64,000 nt of DNA, taken from positions 162,439,111-162,503,110 of the forward strand of contig OY294069.1 in the NCBI GenBank assembly GCA_958510875.1. The letters are read 5' to 3'. The stretch comes from Endomychus coccineus (taxonomy: Eukaryota > Arthropoda > Insecta > Coleoptera > Endomychidae). The notes beneath the pieces were generated by a model that had not been told where the DNA came from, did no database searches, and saw only the letters and a program-made list of their open reading frames with translations. Below, piece after piece: positions 34,486 to 47,400 of this stretch. The translations under genes were made by a program, and so were the position numbers. The stretch's first letter is position 1, and each line of letters opens with the position of its first letter.

Positions 34486-36589
34486 ACTGCGTTAACTCAA
34501 ACAGTCGACGATAATTAAATACACGTTGTTGTTGTGTTAAGTCGTTTCCACCAAATGGACGTAACAGTTTATCTTATCACTTAATCAATGTTTTTTTTTG
34601 TACCTTCTTCTCCTGTACACTAAATACATAAGAGCGTATGTCATTTACTTACACCACAGAGTGAACACATAGCAATAGATTGCATCTTTACACTTCGACG
34701 ACGTCTGCAGATTGAATTTATACGTGTGATCTATATTGTAAATAACACGCTTGTACTCATGGTTCAATAAAATACCATAATTCCATTTGAAATAAAAGAA
34801 TATGGATGTCAGAAATACCACTCAGACCGGGGCTAACACGGCCAAAAACAATGCAGTTCTAAGCGATTGAGCACATTGAGGATGTCATCTTTGAGAAAGA
34901 TTTATTATTGATCCATCCTCGGAATTCCTCTCGAGCCAACTCGTCGGGTAAATCGGGTTCCAAAACGAAATATGCTAGTGCAACATATGTACTGAAATCC
35001 ATTATCCAATATTGAGATCATTTTATTTCCTTCAATCGCTCACAAATTAAAGTAATTCAAGTTCATCAAGATAAAAACATTACTGCTTTGTAACGAAAAC
35101 GATTGCGGTTGCGGAATTGAAACGGAATACAAAAATTTAGATGATATAATATGAAATATAAACCATTAAAAATAACATGTGAAAATGATATTTTATCGGG
35201 CAAAAATTTCATAAAATCCCAGGAAACTCCTTGCTGATATATACATTTCTGATTTAGATAATTGATTATTAATTTATAAATAACAAACGGTAATGTACCA
35301 TATTACAGTATCTAGAACATTCCCCAGAATTATTGTTATTCTCCTTTTATTTTTTACATCTAATTGAAAATGTTTGAACTTGACATCGTAATTGAACATG
35401 GCCGCAGTGTTTCGGATAATTCATAGTTCTTAGGAATTATAACTTGCAATTTTCTGTAGTCGTTAACATCTATAAATAGTATATTTTCATTCAATTTAGA
35501 CAGAATCCTTCATAACATTTAATATCAAATTACTAATTTTCTTAGTCAGTTTAGAGTTAGCTAGAGTATCTTTATTTGTTCATTTTCATTAATTTGCGAA
35601 ATTAAAAAAAAAAATTGTAATTTAAATCAAACGAACGTCTAAAAGTTCTCGACTGTATTCAAAATCCAAAATTCTAAGTTTTACTCCTTTGGATGTTATA
35701 GCATTGAAGGAAAATTACCTCATTATATTTAATTAATTGTCAACACAAATTATGGTAAATCATTAATTAGGAATCTAGTATATTCATACGTAAAATGTAG
35801 GTAACTGATATAATATGACGTGGGCTATAAACTCAAGATTATTCACCTCTTTATCACATATTATGCTAATTATTCATTTCTAAAGCACGTAGGCAAAAGG
35901 TGTCAAATAATGTTCACAGGACACTTCACACCTCTCTGCCATACCAAACTACTACTTCTTGTTTGGTGAAACTCTAATTGAAACTACTGCTATTCCTAGA
36001 ATATCGTAAAGCTATAATTATGTACAGGGTGGAACCGGTAGTTAGTAGGTAACCTAGGTGCTGATAATAATAATCATAAAGATTTCAATACGTAACTGTT
36101 ATGTTATTATCATTTTCATTATTATTTCATGTTTCGCTCTTCTATCTTTTCATGGGTGGGCATCAGTCAAATATGACTATAGTCGTTTTTCAAAATATTC
36201 AACAGCACCTGACAAAGCGTTTTCACTTCCTTTCACCAGATCAGGTTAAAGTCTCGCACCATAGTTCAAACTAGTCTCGTCAACATAGGTAACCAGAATA
36301 CATCCAAAATTATGACTTCACCGGTGATTTTGCAGTTCAGAATTTATTTTATCCCATTGTTGATAGCACAGATTCCGATTGGAGTACAGTTGCGTATTTC
36401 CCTAGGGTTATTGTTAGGAATAGGATTAGATATTTCTAGTAAATACCCGCACCAGCTCCCATTTTGGCTTTGGAGCCGTGACATTGTTTGTCTTCCTCAC
36501 TTCTCTTGCAACGGAGTCTGATTGAATTCAGCTGTTTAGTTCAGATGCTGTAGCTGCTGTAGCCACTTTTTCTTTAAATGTGGAGAGGT

Positions 36590-37150
36590 GAGAATATTAC
36601 TTCTATTGCTGACGTGGATACTGTTCACATGGCTCCCTGAATTCTGAGGCACGCGATTCTTTGTAACTCATTTAGATATTCTATTAAGGTATTCTGTATG
36701 GTTCAGGTTTTTTGGAGACAGTCGCTTTGTTTTTATGACCGCTCTCTAACAATACCAGGGACGATACTTGTTTTTATATTTTGCTGCGAGATGAGATCCC
36801 GATGTAAGTTACTTGTCGAAGATTGTACCCAAGTATTTAAGCTCCGTCGGTAGCGTTAGGGTGGTGCTGAGTTGTTTAGGTAGCCAAAACTTGCCTATTT
36901 TCATTTTCTAGTGAAAAGGACTAGCTTGGTCTTTGTTGGCTCAACGTTCAAAGAGTGGCTTTTACACCAACGTTCGATTATTTTGAGGATTTCTATACAT
37001 TAGATCGCATAAAACGGTCTCAATCTTCCCTATTAGCAACGATGGGTGGTTACCCTCTAGCATAGAATTCCGCTTCCACTTCAGGAGTGGTACCCTGTGG
37101 GCATCATCCAGAGACGGTCCTCTTAATTGTGGAATTACCTACACTTACTA
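36590..37150 (-). mobile_element. R1-like LINE thumb-region fragment
   Basis: Minus strand: WCKSHSLNVEPTKTKLVLFT, then a degenerate LTLPTELKYLG, the thumb segment after the YADD box in R1-clade elements. The remaining sequence of 33490-38400 is AT-rich intergenic DNA in which I see no gene. Confidence 0.6.
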
Positions 37151-38439
37151 TGATTACTGTTCAAGCATTTTTTTGATCCAAGCACCATCTGCCGCCCTTG
37201 GGATCTCTAGAATCTTGAGGGTAACGTTATCACCGACGTAATTGCATAATATATTGCCCTACGGTCAAAACTCCCAACTAATCTGCAAGGGGAATAATTC
37301 AAAATGGTACAACAAGGATCAACTTCACCTTATATTATGGAATACCAGAGCGGTAAATAGGCTGGCCAATGGAACGGACGTAGATAGAGCCCAGAATTAG
37401 CATTCCTTCTCATCTCGTAACCTCGACCGTAAAATATGCTAACACAGCAGAAAACAGACACTTATGTGACCTTGCCCCTAAGCTGTAACCATTGCATTTC
37501 ATTGGTTGTGCAATATCACAACGAGCGTGAAATAAAAAAACTTTCCCAGATGCTTCCAGATGTCATTACAGTTTCATATCTTGACGGAAAGGCGAAAATT
37601 ATAACACTAAGACCATGACTGTTTTCGACAGATGGAACACATTTGATAATAATTAAATAACAAAAATGCATGAATATTTGGATCAATTTCAGTGAAAGCA
37701 CTTCATCTCTCTTAATGCATCGTGTCCTTCCTCTCTTGTTTTTTCTCTCCTGGTTTTTTTCTTTCTGCAGCTTGTTTTTCGTCACATCCTGGCTACTTTA
37801 CAACTTTGTTGGTCATGTGAGTTTCCTTACAATGCAATCATATTGGTCCACGGTTACTATTTTATTTCCCTCCTTCCCTCGACTATGCTACCAGCCTGAC
37901 AAAAAAGCAGCGAGAGCATTCCCCTGACTCCGCTATCAACCGCATTTGAATATATCATAGGCTGAGTTAACTGTATGACTAGAGATTGTTTATTTATCTA
38001 TTCAGCCACAGACATCCACTTTTGGAAATACAACGCTTCTCTATATAAATTATTCTATGACTAGAATAGCGGTGTGATTTGCCAGAAAGTAGTAGTAACT
38101 ACAATCTACAATATTTTTGTTTCAAGTACAAGCAGAAAATTGAACGTGTAAAATAAAACCGAAGATCGTAGTCGCATTCTACGGAAACAAATGTGTTATT
38201 CATTAGTGTCATGACTGTTATCAAAAATTGTTTAATTATTCGGAATACAAGTTTTCCAAAAGAGGAAGATAAGACTACTAACGATAACAGGAGGTTGATA
38301 TGAGTACAAATTCAAATAATTCAGGCATGTAAATCTATGTCTGCACTTGCAATTTTTCATTCATTTTGAGGCAGGCATTCACTGAGTAATATTCGAGTAA
38401 ATAACTGAAATCAAATATCGTGGGTGCCAACCTTAAAAG

Positions 38440-38448
38440 TATTTATAG
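38440..38448 (+). promoter_or_regulatory. Candidate TATA box of SOD copy 2
   Basis: TATTTATAG lies 87 bases before the ATG at 38527, suiting a start site near 38470 and a ~55-base leader. Confidence 0.35.
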
Positions 38449-38526
38449 ACCGATCGAATACATTATTCTATTTTTGAACTGAATACAATCAATTTGGACT
38501 TACGCAAGTAAAATCTTTTCACAAAA

Positions 38527-41500
38527 ATGCAAATAATTTTGATTTTCGTTCTTTTGGTGTCCGTCATATCCTCGGAAGTAAGTACAATACAGGTTATGTA
38601 ACGTGGAACGCCCGCGACTAATTTTTCACCTTTATTTTTCTTTATATGGCCAAAATGTTCCTTCCAGTTTTACCCACATAGCATTATAAACACGACTCAC
38701 AATCGGTTTTGTAAATTCCGGATTTGTCGAAGTTGGAAGTCAGGATTCGAAGTTAACTTTTAGATTATATTTCGATGACACGTCTGCGATTTTTTCACTC
38801 GTAAGTGTTAAGGAAACGTATTTTGAAGAGAATTCAGATTTTTTGTAGAATAACTCTATACTATTATCCTATTTCAAATATTCAATCCCAGCAATGTATT
38901 TCCCAATGTTCAAACCTAAACGCCACTTGTAACTTGTATATTACCTATTTAGACCATAAATATCTTAAGATCTTTCATTTAGTATCGTTTTGAAGATGAC
39001 ACGCTAGTTGTCGAAGCTATAGTCACGTTATTGTTCCTATAAAACAAAGTAATAAGTGTTTTATTATATCAATATGATAAATTATCACAAAGTCAATTCT
39101 TTTTATTTCTTTAACTTTACCTGATTGTCTTCTGAACCGTCAGGGCCTACGCGAGTCTCCGAAGTTAAGGAAACGTCGCATTTTAAGGGTATGCGAACGA
39201 TTCATTTAAAATAGGTTAAGACATAATGGATTTTCATATAGGGAACCTAATACAATGTGCCCTATTTCTTAGTTCTGAATGAGACTATCACAAAAAAAAT
39301 TGGCGGTTCACATTTAAAAAACGAGCTGTTTGTCCATTTTTTGCATGCGATTGAATTTCTTTTTAACCATCATCAAAAAATGTTTTGATTGCTTTTCGCT
39401 AGCTCAGGGAAGATCCTTTAGATGTAACAGTGAATTATGTTGCGGACGCATGTCCGTGTAAATACGGTGATATCTCGAAAATTTGGTGTAGATCGCATCA
39501 AATATACCTAGAATTTTTCGCTGAATTCGGAAAATTTATGTTTGAAATAGCCAAATTAATGTTCATTACCGTTATAACCGATTGTGTCAGATTCTTGCAA
39601 ATATTTTAGCTGAACTGTACTCGTCAACTTTGATGACAACCAAATTTTCAAAAATGTCCTATCATTTTTGTATGAGACATCGGTCACGGGCGTTCGTCGT
39701 GAGATATTCTGTATAGTGAGCGCTTTTGAATACCGTTTTATTACTCTAAAGTAGTATTTCCACATGTGATAAAGATTCAACTTCCCGAATTTCTAACTTT
39801 GCTTTTAAGTGATTTCACATTTCAAGAAATGTTTGCCCACGGCGTATCCACCCCTCCTCTCTTGCCCACACGGGAACAAAAAATCTTGTCTTCCGGATGG
39901 ATTCCGCGTCACAATAGCTCGACTTGATGCCGACGTTTCGCCAACCATTACAGGTGGCATCTTCAGGGCAGGCTTGAGGCTTGAACTGAAACAGTTTCAG
40001 TTCAAGCCTCAAGCCTGCCCTGAAGATGCCACCTGTAATGGTTGGCGAAACGTCGGCATCAAGTCGAGCTATTGTGATGCGGAATCCATCCGGAAGACAA
40101 GATTTTTCAAGATTAGCTGTCCGCGGAAGTCTACTATCCAACACACGGGAACTTTTCTCCAAAGGTACCGCCGGAACTTCAATTGTTTTCCGAGTGTCCA
40201 TGGCAATAGTTAATTTCCGGCATTTCTGAAGGGGGTATTCGTTTTAAAGCAAGTCATATTGAGTCTCACATCCAGGTTTCAGTCTCTGTGATAATTTACG
40301 AAACGTCGGCATCTAATCGTGATTTACTCGAAGATCTATAATAAATATATCTGTTCGCGGATCCATCCAAATCAATATGTTCACAGCACTATTGCTATTG
40401 TTATTATAAAATTAAATTATTTCAGCCCCTACGAGCAATAGCAGTTCTTAAAAACGACGCAAATGGAATAAATGGAATCGTTACGTTTCAAGAAGCATGC
40501 CATGGTATAAAGATATCCGGAAATATCACTGGTTTGCCACGAGGACAACATGGTTTCCATGTCCATCAGTTTGGAGATATTAGTGCTGCGGATTGTAGTT
40601 CAGCGGGACCACATTTCAATCCTTACAATGTAAGTTTTCTCATTCGGTGTTAATAGTCGAGGAAATAACGCACTAAAACCAACCTTCCATCACTGGCGCA
40701 GTAGGATGGATTGAGAAGCGATTTTCTGCATTACATTCAGAAGGTAACTCATACATTTTTTCACCACCATTTTTTTGAGGTGAATAAATAAAACGTACTC
40801 CAATTGGAGGTTTTTCGGGTTGCTGATCACGAATATGATTTCCAAAAAAATCCCTGAGGTCCCCTTGGACCATCCCTGGAGTATACGGGGGTCCAGACGC
40901 CCTGAATATCGATGATTTTTATTTAAAATTGTTCTTTAATGCTTGTCTGTTTGAGTGAGGATGTAAAGGTCGCTAATAATGATTACGATATGCAAAAACT
41001 TTCCTGCAATACTTCTGGAATTCATTAATTTTTCTTCAAATATGTAACAAATTCTAGCTCTCGGGAGTTGCTGATCACGATTATGACACTCAAAAAGTTC
41101 ATAGTCGTGATCCTGAGAACGCAAACTTTGGCTATATATATAAAAGATTCATTTTAATATTTTACTAAATTAAGATTAAATTTCTATAAAAAAAAATCAG
41201 ATATATAAATACTCTCTTTTTGCATTTCTTAATAATTTTACCTTCAACATATTTTCATTTCATAAATTCATTGTTTTATTGATTTTTTTTTACTGTTCAT
41301 TACTTTTGAACCAGAGTATGATTACATTTCTCTAAAAAAAAGGTATATATATATAAGTGCTATATGTATATAAGAATTTTCAAATAGCGATAATTTTTTT
41401 TAGATATAAAAAAATATAATAAGAAAAAACGCCGTAGTTTGCGTTCTCAGGATCACGACTATCACCTTTTTGAGTGTCTTAATCGTGATCAACGACTTCG

Positions 41501-44175
41501 AAAACCCCCGAGAGCCTGAATTTGTGACATAATGACGAAAAATTAACGAATTTCTAGAAGATGACGTAGATATTCAGGGCCCTAGAGACCCGGAAACACC
41601 CCGATGATTTATGGAACTTTTTGTGTGCCATAATTGTGACGAAGTTCCCGACTTCGAAAACCCCTGAGAGCCAGAATTTTTTACATATTATGAAAACAAA
41701 TTAACGAATTCCTAGAAGATGATGTAGATATCCGGTCTCCCGGTATCCCCAGGTATTGCAGGAAAGTTTTAGCATCTTGTAATTATCATTAGCGATTTTT
41801 ATATTCTCACTGGAACAGTTGACAAGCATTAAAAAATAATTTTTGATGAAATTCATCGATATCCGGGGCATCAGGACCCCCGTTCACCTCGGGGATGACC
41901 TCGGGGAATTTTTTGGACATCATATTCGTGATCAGCGACCCCAGAAACCAATTCCAGTTCATTATTTTTATTGACCCCAAAAAGTGCACTTAGAAAAATG
42001 CATTTTTTGACTGTACGAATGCAATACATTTTTTCCGCAAAAAACAAGCGTGGCAAAAAAACAGTATTTCAAACCATCCAACTGCGCCAGTGATGGAAGG
42101 TGGAATGCTCTATTTCCTCGACTACTTGGTTTCCCAAATTTTTCCTAACGGATAAAATATGAAAGGGTTCACGCTGTGGATACACTATACCACTATGAGT
42201 AAGGAACAATCACCTGTATCCACTAAAAATACTGTTAGCACATTGAACACCTTTCAGCTACCAAGTAACCATCATCAGGATAAAATAAATTAGAAATCAA
42301 AATGTGCCTGTTGAAATACTATTTGAAATTAATAGGGTATTAAAAGGGATCACCCTCAGCTGGAGATACATCTGAATTCATTAAATGGCTTCTTCTCTTA
42401 TACATTTCCATCCATTCTGAATTAATGAATTTTCGAAAAAGCGACAAGACTATAATAGTATATTATTCAACGAGCATATTATGGTGGCTATTATTATTGA
42501 ACGATTTACGACACTCGCCTGCGGCTCGTGCCGTAAACTTCATCCACGTGAATAATAGCCATAATATGCAAGTAGAATACTATACTTTGTCCACGACCCA
42601 TAAATATTACTTTGATACTAATAAACTTTGCTGTTGAAACAAGTCGAACCAACAAATTGTTGACGTTTCAAATTAAATTCTCTATTTTTGTCCTATTTGT
42701 CTAGAAAAATGTCTCATGTTTGTCATATTGATGGTAGTGAATAATGATTTCATTATTCACTAGTGATTAATGGATATCATTATGCTTGAGGAAACACATG
42801 CAATATGCATATTTTATACAATAGTCGTGGACAAATACATATTTTAGAGATAGATTCATTACCATGACGCAGCTCACTTTGACTCTTGGGAATGAAATTC
42901 ACTCACAGATCAATGTAAAAAATGGTCATTCATTGACGTAAGTGCACTAGGTTATATTTATTATATTAGGCTTAACTTAATAACTACTCCCTTGTAAAGG
43001 CATGCATTTTAACTTAACAGTTCTAACTATTAGATTCAGTGTAGTGCGTAGTTCATTCTGAGAAATAATTTGTAGAAGGTCACAAGTGAATAGATGCTTA
43101 TCAATCATTTATTAATCGTGGCTCGTTGAACTCACATATAACAGGTGTGATAGATTTCATTTACAAAGAAAGTATCATCTGTTGGAATGATAGATGCTAT
43201 CCTTATTTAGGAAGATTTAGCATAAATAGAGGCCAACTAATCAAATTACTACTGCGAAAATGGAGATAAATGTATTTTTCTAGTAACTACAATCTGCAGC
43301 TGATAAAATATTTCATGGATAGCTTGTACAGCTATCCTATGAATGAATTATTCAATTAAGCAGTGATGCCATATTCAATGGGGCTGAAGTTATTTGAACG
43401 ACTATCCAAACATCAAATGAAGTTGTTAGTGTAAGATGTGACATATTATGTCCACACTATACAAGGGTAAGCGCTGCATGCTTTATGGATCCAAAATTTA
43501 AGAAACAGGACGTTTTGTGAAGTATAAGGCTAAGCAGGAACAACCTGATAATCATAACAGAAATCATAACAGAATTCATGACAGGACAGTGGACACTGGA
43601 AACTCAACGGCCATATGAATAAAATTGGCCTAGTGAACAAAGCAATCCGTAGGTTCTGCACAAAAGCAGAAGAAACACCGACACATTTGGTAACCGATTG
43701 CGAAGCTACCCTTCTACACAGGGCCAGACCTTAATACCTTAATCCTTCCTCAATACTAATACTCTGCTGTTTCTATATTCACTTGATAATGATGTAAAAG
43801 TCGAAAACGGTCGTATTTATTGAAAAATAAGTTATCTTGTGGAAATTAGATACAAAAATTGTTTTCCATATAATAAATAGTTCATCGCTATCTCTGTTTA
43901 CCTTGATTTTCTCACTTCAGCAAACCCACGGAGGCCCTCTAGATACTATACGACATGTTGGCGACTTGGGAAACATTAACGTAACTTCCAGCACCACAAT
44001 TTTCGTCTTCACCGATAAAATAATTAGTCTAGCCGGTGTGAAGAACATCATCGGTCGCTCAATAGTAGTCCATTCTGATCGAGATGATTATGGAAAAGGA
44101 GGATATGCCGATTCAAAAACTACTGGACATTCAGGAGTTAGAATCGCTTGTGGCGTCATTGGTAGCAGTCAATAA
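38527..44175 (+). CDS. Secreted Cu/Zn superoxide dismutase (SOD copy 2)
   Basis: Three exons in phase 0: 38527-38577, 40426-40629 and 43921-44175 (donors GTAAGT and GTAAGT, acceptors TTTCAG and CTTCAG), 169 residues. Exon 1 is a 17-residue signal peptide (MQIILIFVLLVSVISSE), so the enzyme is extracellular. All active-site features are present: GFHVHQFGD and GPHFNPY (copper/zinc His), THGGP and RHVGDLGN (zinc His and Asp), GRSIVVHSDRDDYGKGG (the fourth copper His), GVRIACGVIG (the electrostatic Arg and the disulfide Cys) and the partner Cys in DCSSAGPH. It converts superoxide to hydrogen peroxide and oxygen. The introns sit at the same sites as in the neighbouring copy, showing a tandem duplication. 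Intron 1 carries a Penelope-type palindrome and intron 2 a 1.47-kb foldback element. Confidence 0.93.
39928..39970 (-). ncRNA. Hammerhead ribozyme core (Penelope terminal repeat)
   Basis: This is the mirror copy of the ribozyme at 40016-40058: stem I TGCC/GGCA, CTGAAGA core, stem II GCCACC/GGTTGGC, GAAA, then CGTC. Confidence 0.65.
40016..40058 (+). ncRNA. Hammerhead ribozyme core (Penelope terminal repeat)
   Basis: In order: TGCC (stem I), CTGAAGA (CUGANGA core), GCCACC-loop-GGTTGGC (stem II), GAAA, a minimal stem III AC/GT, the cleavage triplet GTC, then GGCA closing stem I. This short-stem-III form is known from Penelope-like elements. A further 3' half (CGAAACGTCGGCATC) lies at 40298-40330. 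Confidence 0.7.
40654..42124. mobile_element. 1.47-kb foldback element in SOD copy 2 intron 2
   Basis: The ends TAGTCGAGGAAATA ... CTTCCATCACTGGCGCAG are inverted at 42085-42124 (CTGCGCCAGTGATGGAAG ... TATTTCCTCGACTA). Inside are several copies of a GTGATCAGCGACC-type block in both orientations (40815, 41066, 41481, 41929). The element starts only 24 bases after the splice donor at 40630. No coding sequence is present. Confidence 0.7.
42245..42285 (-). ncRNA. Hammerhead-like core
   Basis: Minus strand: CTGATGA, an imperfect hairpin GGTTAC-TTG-GTAGCT, then GAAAGG. It is close to the copy at 34405-34440. Cleavage capacity is uncertain. Confidence 0.35.
43490..43740 (+). mobile_element. LINE C-terminal zinc-knuckle fragment
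   Basis: Translated pieces LNGHMNKIGLVNKAIRRFC and KAEETPTHLVTDCEA form the CCHC region that ends RNase H-type LINEs. It lies just before SOD copy 2 exon 3. Confidence 0.6.
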
Positions 44176-44424
44176 AATATTAGATTATGTACGTAAACTT
44201 TCTCAAATATACACATTTGCTTCTTTATTTTATTCTTCTATTTTAATTTTCCATGTTGGTTATTATTCTAGTAGCGACTCACAGTGAAGGGAAAGGAGGA
44301 TACATATTAGAATTTAACAGAGTTTTACCTATTTCTTATGTGTTGCACCTGTTCTTAAGGTGTCCTTGTGTGATTGGAACGTGTTTTCGCCTGTAAATAA
44401 TAGTATATAAGAGTGTTGTGACTG

Positions 44425-44430
44425 AATAAA
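44425..44430 (+). promoter_or_regulatory. Polyadenylation signal of SOD copy 2
   Basis: AATAAA 250 bases after the stop codon at 44173-44175. Confidence 0.5.
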
Positions 44431-44490
44431 GTGCGTTGCAAAATGACTTCCTAAGGGAATGTTTATGTTACTGATGTTTGTTAGTTAATT

Positions 44491-44556
44491 ATGCCGAATA
44501 AATGTTGTGATCCCGGCTGCAACTATGAAAACAATGGATATCGGCTGCCCCTGTGA
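44491..44556 (+). pseudogene. Possible THAP zinc-finger start (fragment)
   Basis: MPNKCCDPGCNYENNGYRLP resembles the first Cys pair of a THAP domain, as in P-element transposases and THAP genes. A stop follows after 21 codons. 44560-45280 shows no gene. Confidence 0.3.
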
Positions 44557-45289
44557 AAAATTTCATCCCCTCTATATACTCAAAAATTTGCATATTGCAC
44601 TTTTCCGAATGTTCTCTTAGTGGTACCTTAGTAAGTATAAATTCGATAAGCCTCGTCTAAGCCAACTTGTCTTCCCTGTAATTGTCCTAATTATCCAGAA
44701 TATTTTTGTAAATCTAAATTTAGATGTGAAAATTGTAATGAAAACTGCAAATTTGTATGAATTTATGGAAAAACCAATAACGTCATCACCAGACTGGTTT
44801 TAAATAATTAAACCAGATAAAGAGAAAATGTTCAACAATAACATATGCTTTTTAGTATAAATAGAGGGAATTATTAGTTTTTGCCCTTGACTAGCATTGT
44901 AATTTAGCTTACATACCGATCTTTATCACAATTTATTACCCCAATATAACTAATTATTAAGGCCATAAATAGAGAAATCGATTCTCGATTATCTTAAGAT
45001 GCGTTACCACATGTATTTTCATCGCCCTACACCAAATTATATCTCCAAATTTGAACAAATGTCATAAATATAGTCATGCGGGAAATGATAATCAAAATCA
45101 TTTCCAAATGAAATGTTATAGATTTTATTCGAATTTTTATACGGTTATCTATTTTGCACTCAAATTTTCTGATATGTTTAATGTACTGATTCTTATAAAT
45201 ATTTATATAAATTTCTGAAATCTGAATATCATGTGTTAATTACTAATTAACTTATTGATCGACATAAATTAGGAAATAAAGGTTGATAT

Positions 45290-46340
45290 TACGAGGGCAA
45301 TGGGAAAAGTCCCTGAAAAATGAAACAAGAAAAGATTTATTTGGTCAAAACTTGATCTTATTCCTCAACATAATCTTCTTGCACCCCGATACACTTCGTC
45401 CAAGGTTTTTCTAATTTTCCGATCCCTTCCAAATAATACGATTTCGGCAATCCTTCAAAATAGGCGTTTGATTCATCGATGATCTCGTCGTTGGAGTCAG
45501 ATATATTTTCGTCGACCCATTTTTTCAAGTTTGGAAATAGATAAAATAGGAGGGGGCTAAATCTGGAGAATATGGTGGATGACGAACAAATTCGTAGAGC
45601 AACTAATTCAATTTTGCCATTGCGACTGCGAACCTGTACGCCGGTGTGTTGTCCTGGTGGAAGAGCACTTTTTTCTTTGCCAAATGCGGCCACTTTCGCT
45701 TCAATTTGGCGTCGAATCAATCCAAAAGCTCTGCATATGCCGGTGATCGTTTTGCCTTTTTCAAAGTAATCAATATGGACGATACCGTGTGCATCCCAAA
45801 AAACTGTCGCCATGACTTTGTTGGCCGATACTTTGGTCTTTTTCGGCTTCGATTCGCCAGAACAAGTCCACTGTTTCGACTGTTCTTTGGTTTCTGGTGT
45901 ATTGTGATAGATCCATGTTTCCACCATGGTTACGAAACGGCGCAAAAAGTGCTTATCGCGCTTGAACATCGCCAAAAACTCCTTTGAAGTTGTCACTCGG
46001 CTGCGCTTGTTGTCAACAAAGAGCAACTGCAGCACTCATATGGCAGATAGCTTTCTCATATTCAAATTTTATGCAAAATGTTCCGTACTTTTCCGGTTGA
46101 GATACCCATAGCCTCATCAATCTCGTGCAATTCATTTCGCTGATCGTCCAATATCATACCATAGATTTTATCGACGATTTCTGGCGTTGTAACCTCATTT
46201 GGATGACCAGAACTTTCGGCGTCCTTTATGGTTATACTACCACAACGAGAATCAATAAATCACTTGTGAATCGTTCCAATCGATCGTGAAGAAAACCCAC
46301 AATGTTTAACAAAACTCCCGAGATTATATTTCGAGGCCAA
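45290..46340 (-). mobile_element. mariner transposon, inactivated
   Basis: The minus-strand transposase has the N-terminal HTH (HEIDEAMGISTGKVRNILHK, in another frame), then FLRRFVTMVETWIYH, KVMATVFWDAHGIVHIDYF and FPNLKKWVDENIS, ending WTKCIGVQEDYVEE. The first catalytic Asp (usually MDETW) is Val. The segment that should carry the third Asp (SPDLAPSDY) is scrambled by frameshifts, so it cannot move. One end is at 45290 (TA then CGAGGGCAATGGGAAAAG); the 5' end looks truncated near 46340. Confidence 0.85.
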
Positions 46341-46559
46341 AAAATGAACTTGGATTTTTTTGCAAATTTTGTGTCAACTATTGCTAATTAACAAATAAAT
46401 GAGTCATTCATATTTTCCACTTTGGATTCGTAATCAGCGACCTCGAAAACCTTCGAAAGACATTTTAAGGCCAAAAAAAACGAATTTTGCATTTTTTTCT
46501 ACAAATTTTGTTGTTTATCAATAAATAAAAGGGTGTTTCAATTATTTCAACTCAAATTC

Positions 46560-47400
46560 GTAACTAACCTTTGGAAGGCATAGGGAAAGATCTCACTAGG
46601 TATAAAGAGTTCCACAACTTCACTGTTTGATAAAAATAGGTCTGGTAGGAAGATGATCGGCAGGTCTCGAGTTTAACAGTGAAGTGGTGACTAGTTTGAG
46701 CTTGTCTAGTCCGCATATCTGGATTCTCTCGTGGTGGAACAACAGACGAGATTTCTGATGAACACAGACCATGGAAATATCTATAGAAAAAGTAGAGATC
46801 TTCCACCTTTCTACGATGTTCTAGAGAGGTCAATGTACTCGAAAGATCGGACGAATAGCTCTCTCCTGAATAGAATTCAAGAGCTTCAGCGTACGTTTGG
46901 CAGCCGAGCTCCAAACATGTGAGCAATACTCCAGGACAGGTCGTATTTATGCTTTGTAAATTATGAGGAGCTGCTGGGATGTAGAGTAGCTCTTGGCACG
47001 GAATAGAAAGCCAAGTTTTGTGAAGCGGTGTTTGCAATATACCTCACATGATCGTTCCATGAGAGGATACTGTTGGTGGTGATCCCAAGCATTGTTATGG
47101 AAGACTTCATAGGAATAGTTCTACCTGACATCATCATATTAGGGACTGTGGGATCCGCCTTCCTGGGGAAGAAGCAAGGTTCAGTTTTGGTTGCATTAAA
47201 CTCGACTAGATTATCAGAGCCCCATTCCAAAATGTTTGCCGGATCCTCATTAATTGCGTCAACCTATCCCCGTATCGCTCCTCTGGATTCAATGGACGGT
47301 ACAGGGTCTCTAGATGAGAAAGCGGTATGAAGTGAACCATCATCCGTAAAGCTGTGGATGGGTCAGGTGATGGTCACTTCCAGCAGATCGTTGATATGGA
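46560..47400 (-). mobile_element. CR1-like LINE 3' part (family A)
   Basis: Minus strand: NLVEFNATKTEPCFFPRK, LGITTNSILSWNDHVRYIA and SLEHRRKVEDLYFFYRYFHG, then FTVKLETCRSSSYQTYF and VKLWNSLYLVRSFP. This is the longest family A copy here, frameshifted near 46960. 47400-49140 shows no gene. Confidence 0.75.

Larger units (their letters stand above)
39867..40152. mobile_element. Penelope-type inverted-repeat insertion with 11-bp TSD
   Basis: CACACGGGAAC at 39867-39877 and 40142-40152 flanks a 264-bp insert. Most of the insert (39879-40107) is a nearly perfect palindrome of 113-base arms centred at 39993. Each arm is the terminal repeat also found next to a Penelope reverse transcriptase at 55560-55690. 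The last 34 bases (CAAGATTAGCTGTCCGCGG onwards) match the tail of that repeat. The palindrome explains matching open frames on both strands, which are not genes. Confidence 0.8.

Noticed and set aside
39815..40213. Nearly identical open frames on both strands
   Set aside because: They result from the near-perfect palindrome of two Penelope terminal repeats; the peptide has no independent support.
40815..41940. Regularly recurring short blocks that might suggest a CRISPR-like array
   Set aside because: The blocks occur in both orientations with irregular spacing, inside an inverted-repeat element in a eukaryotic intron.
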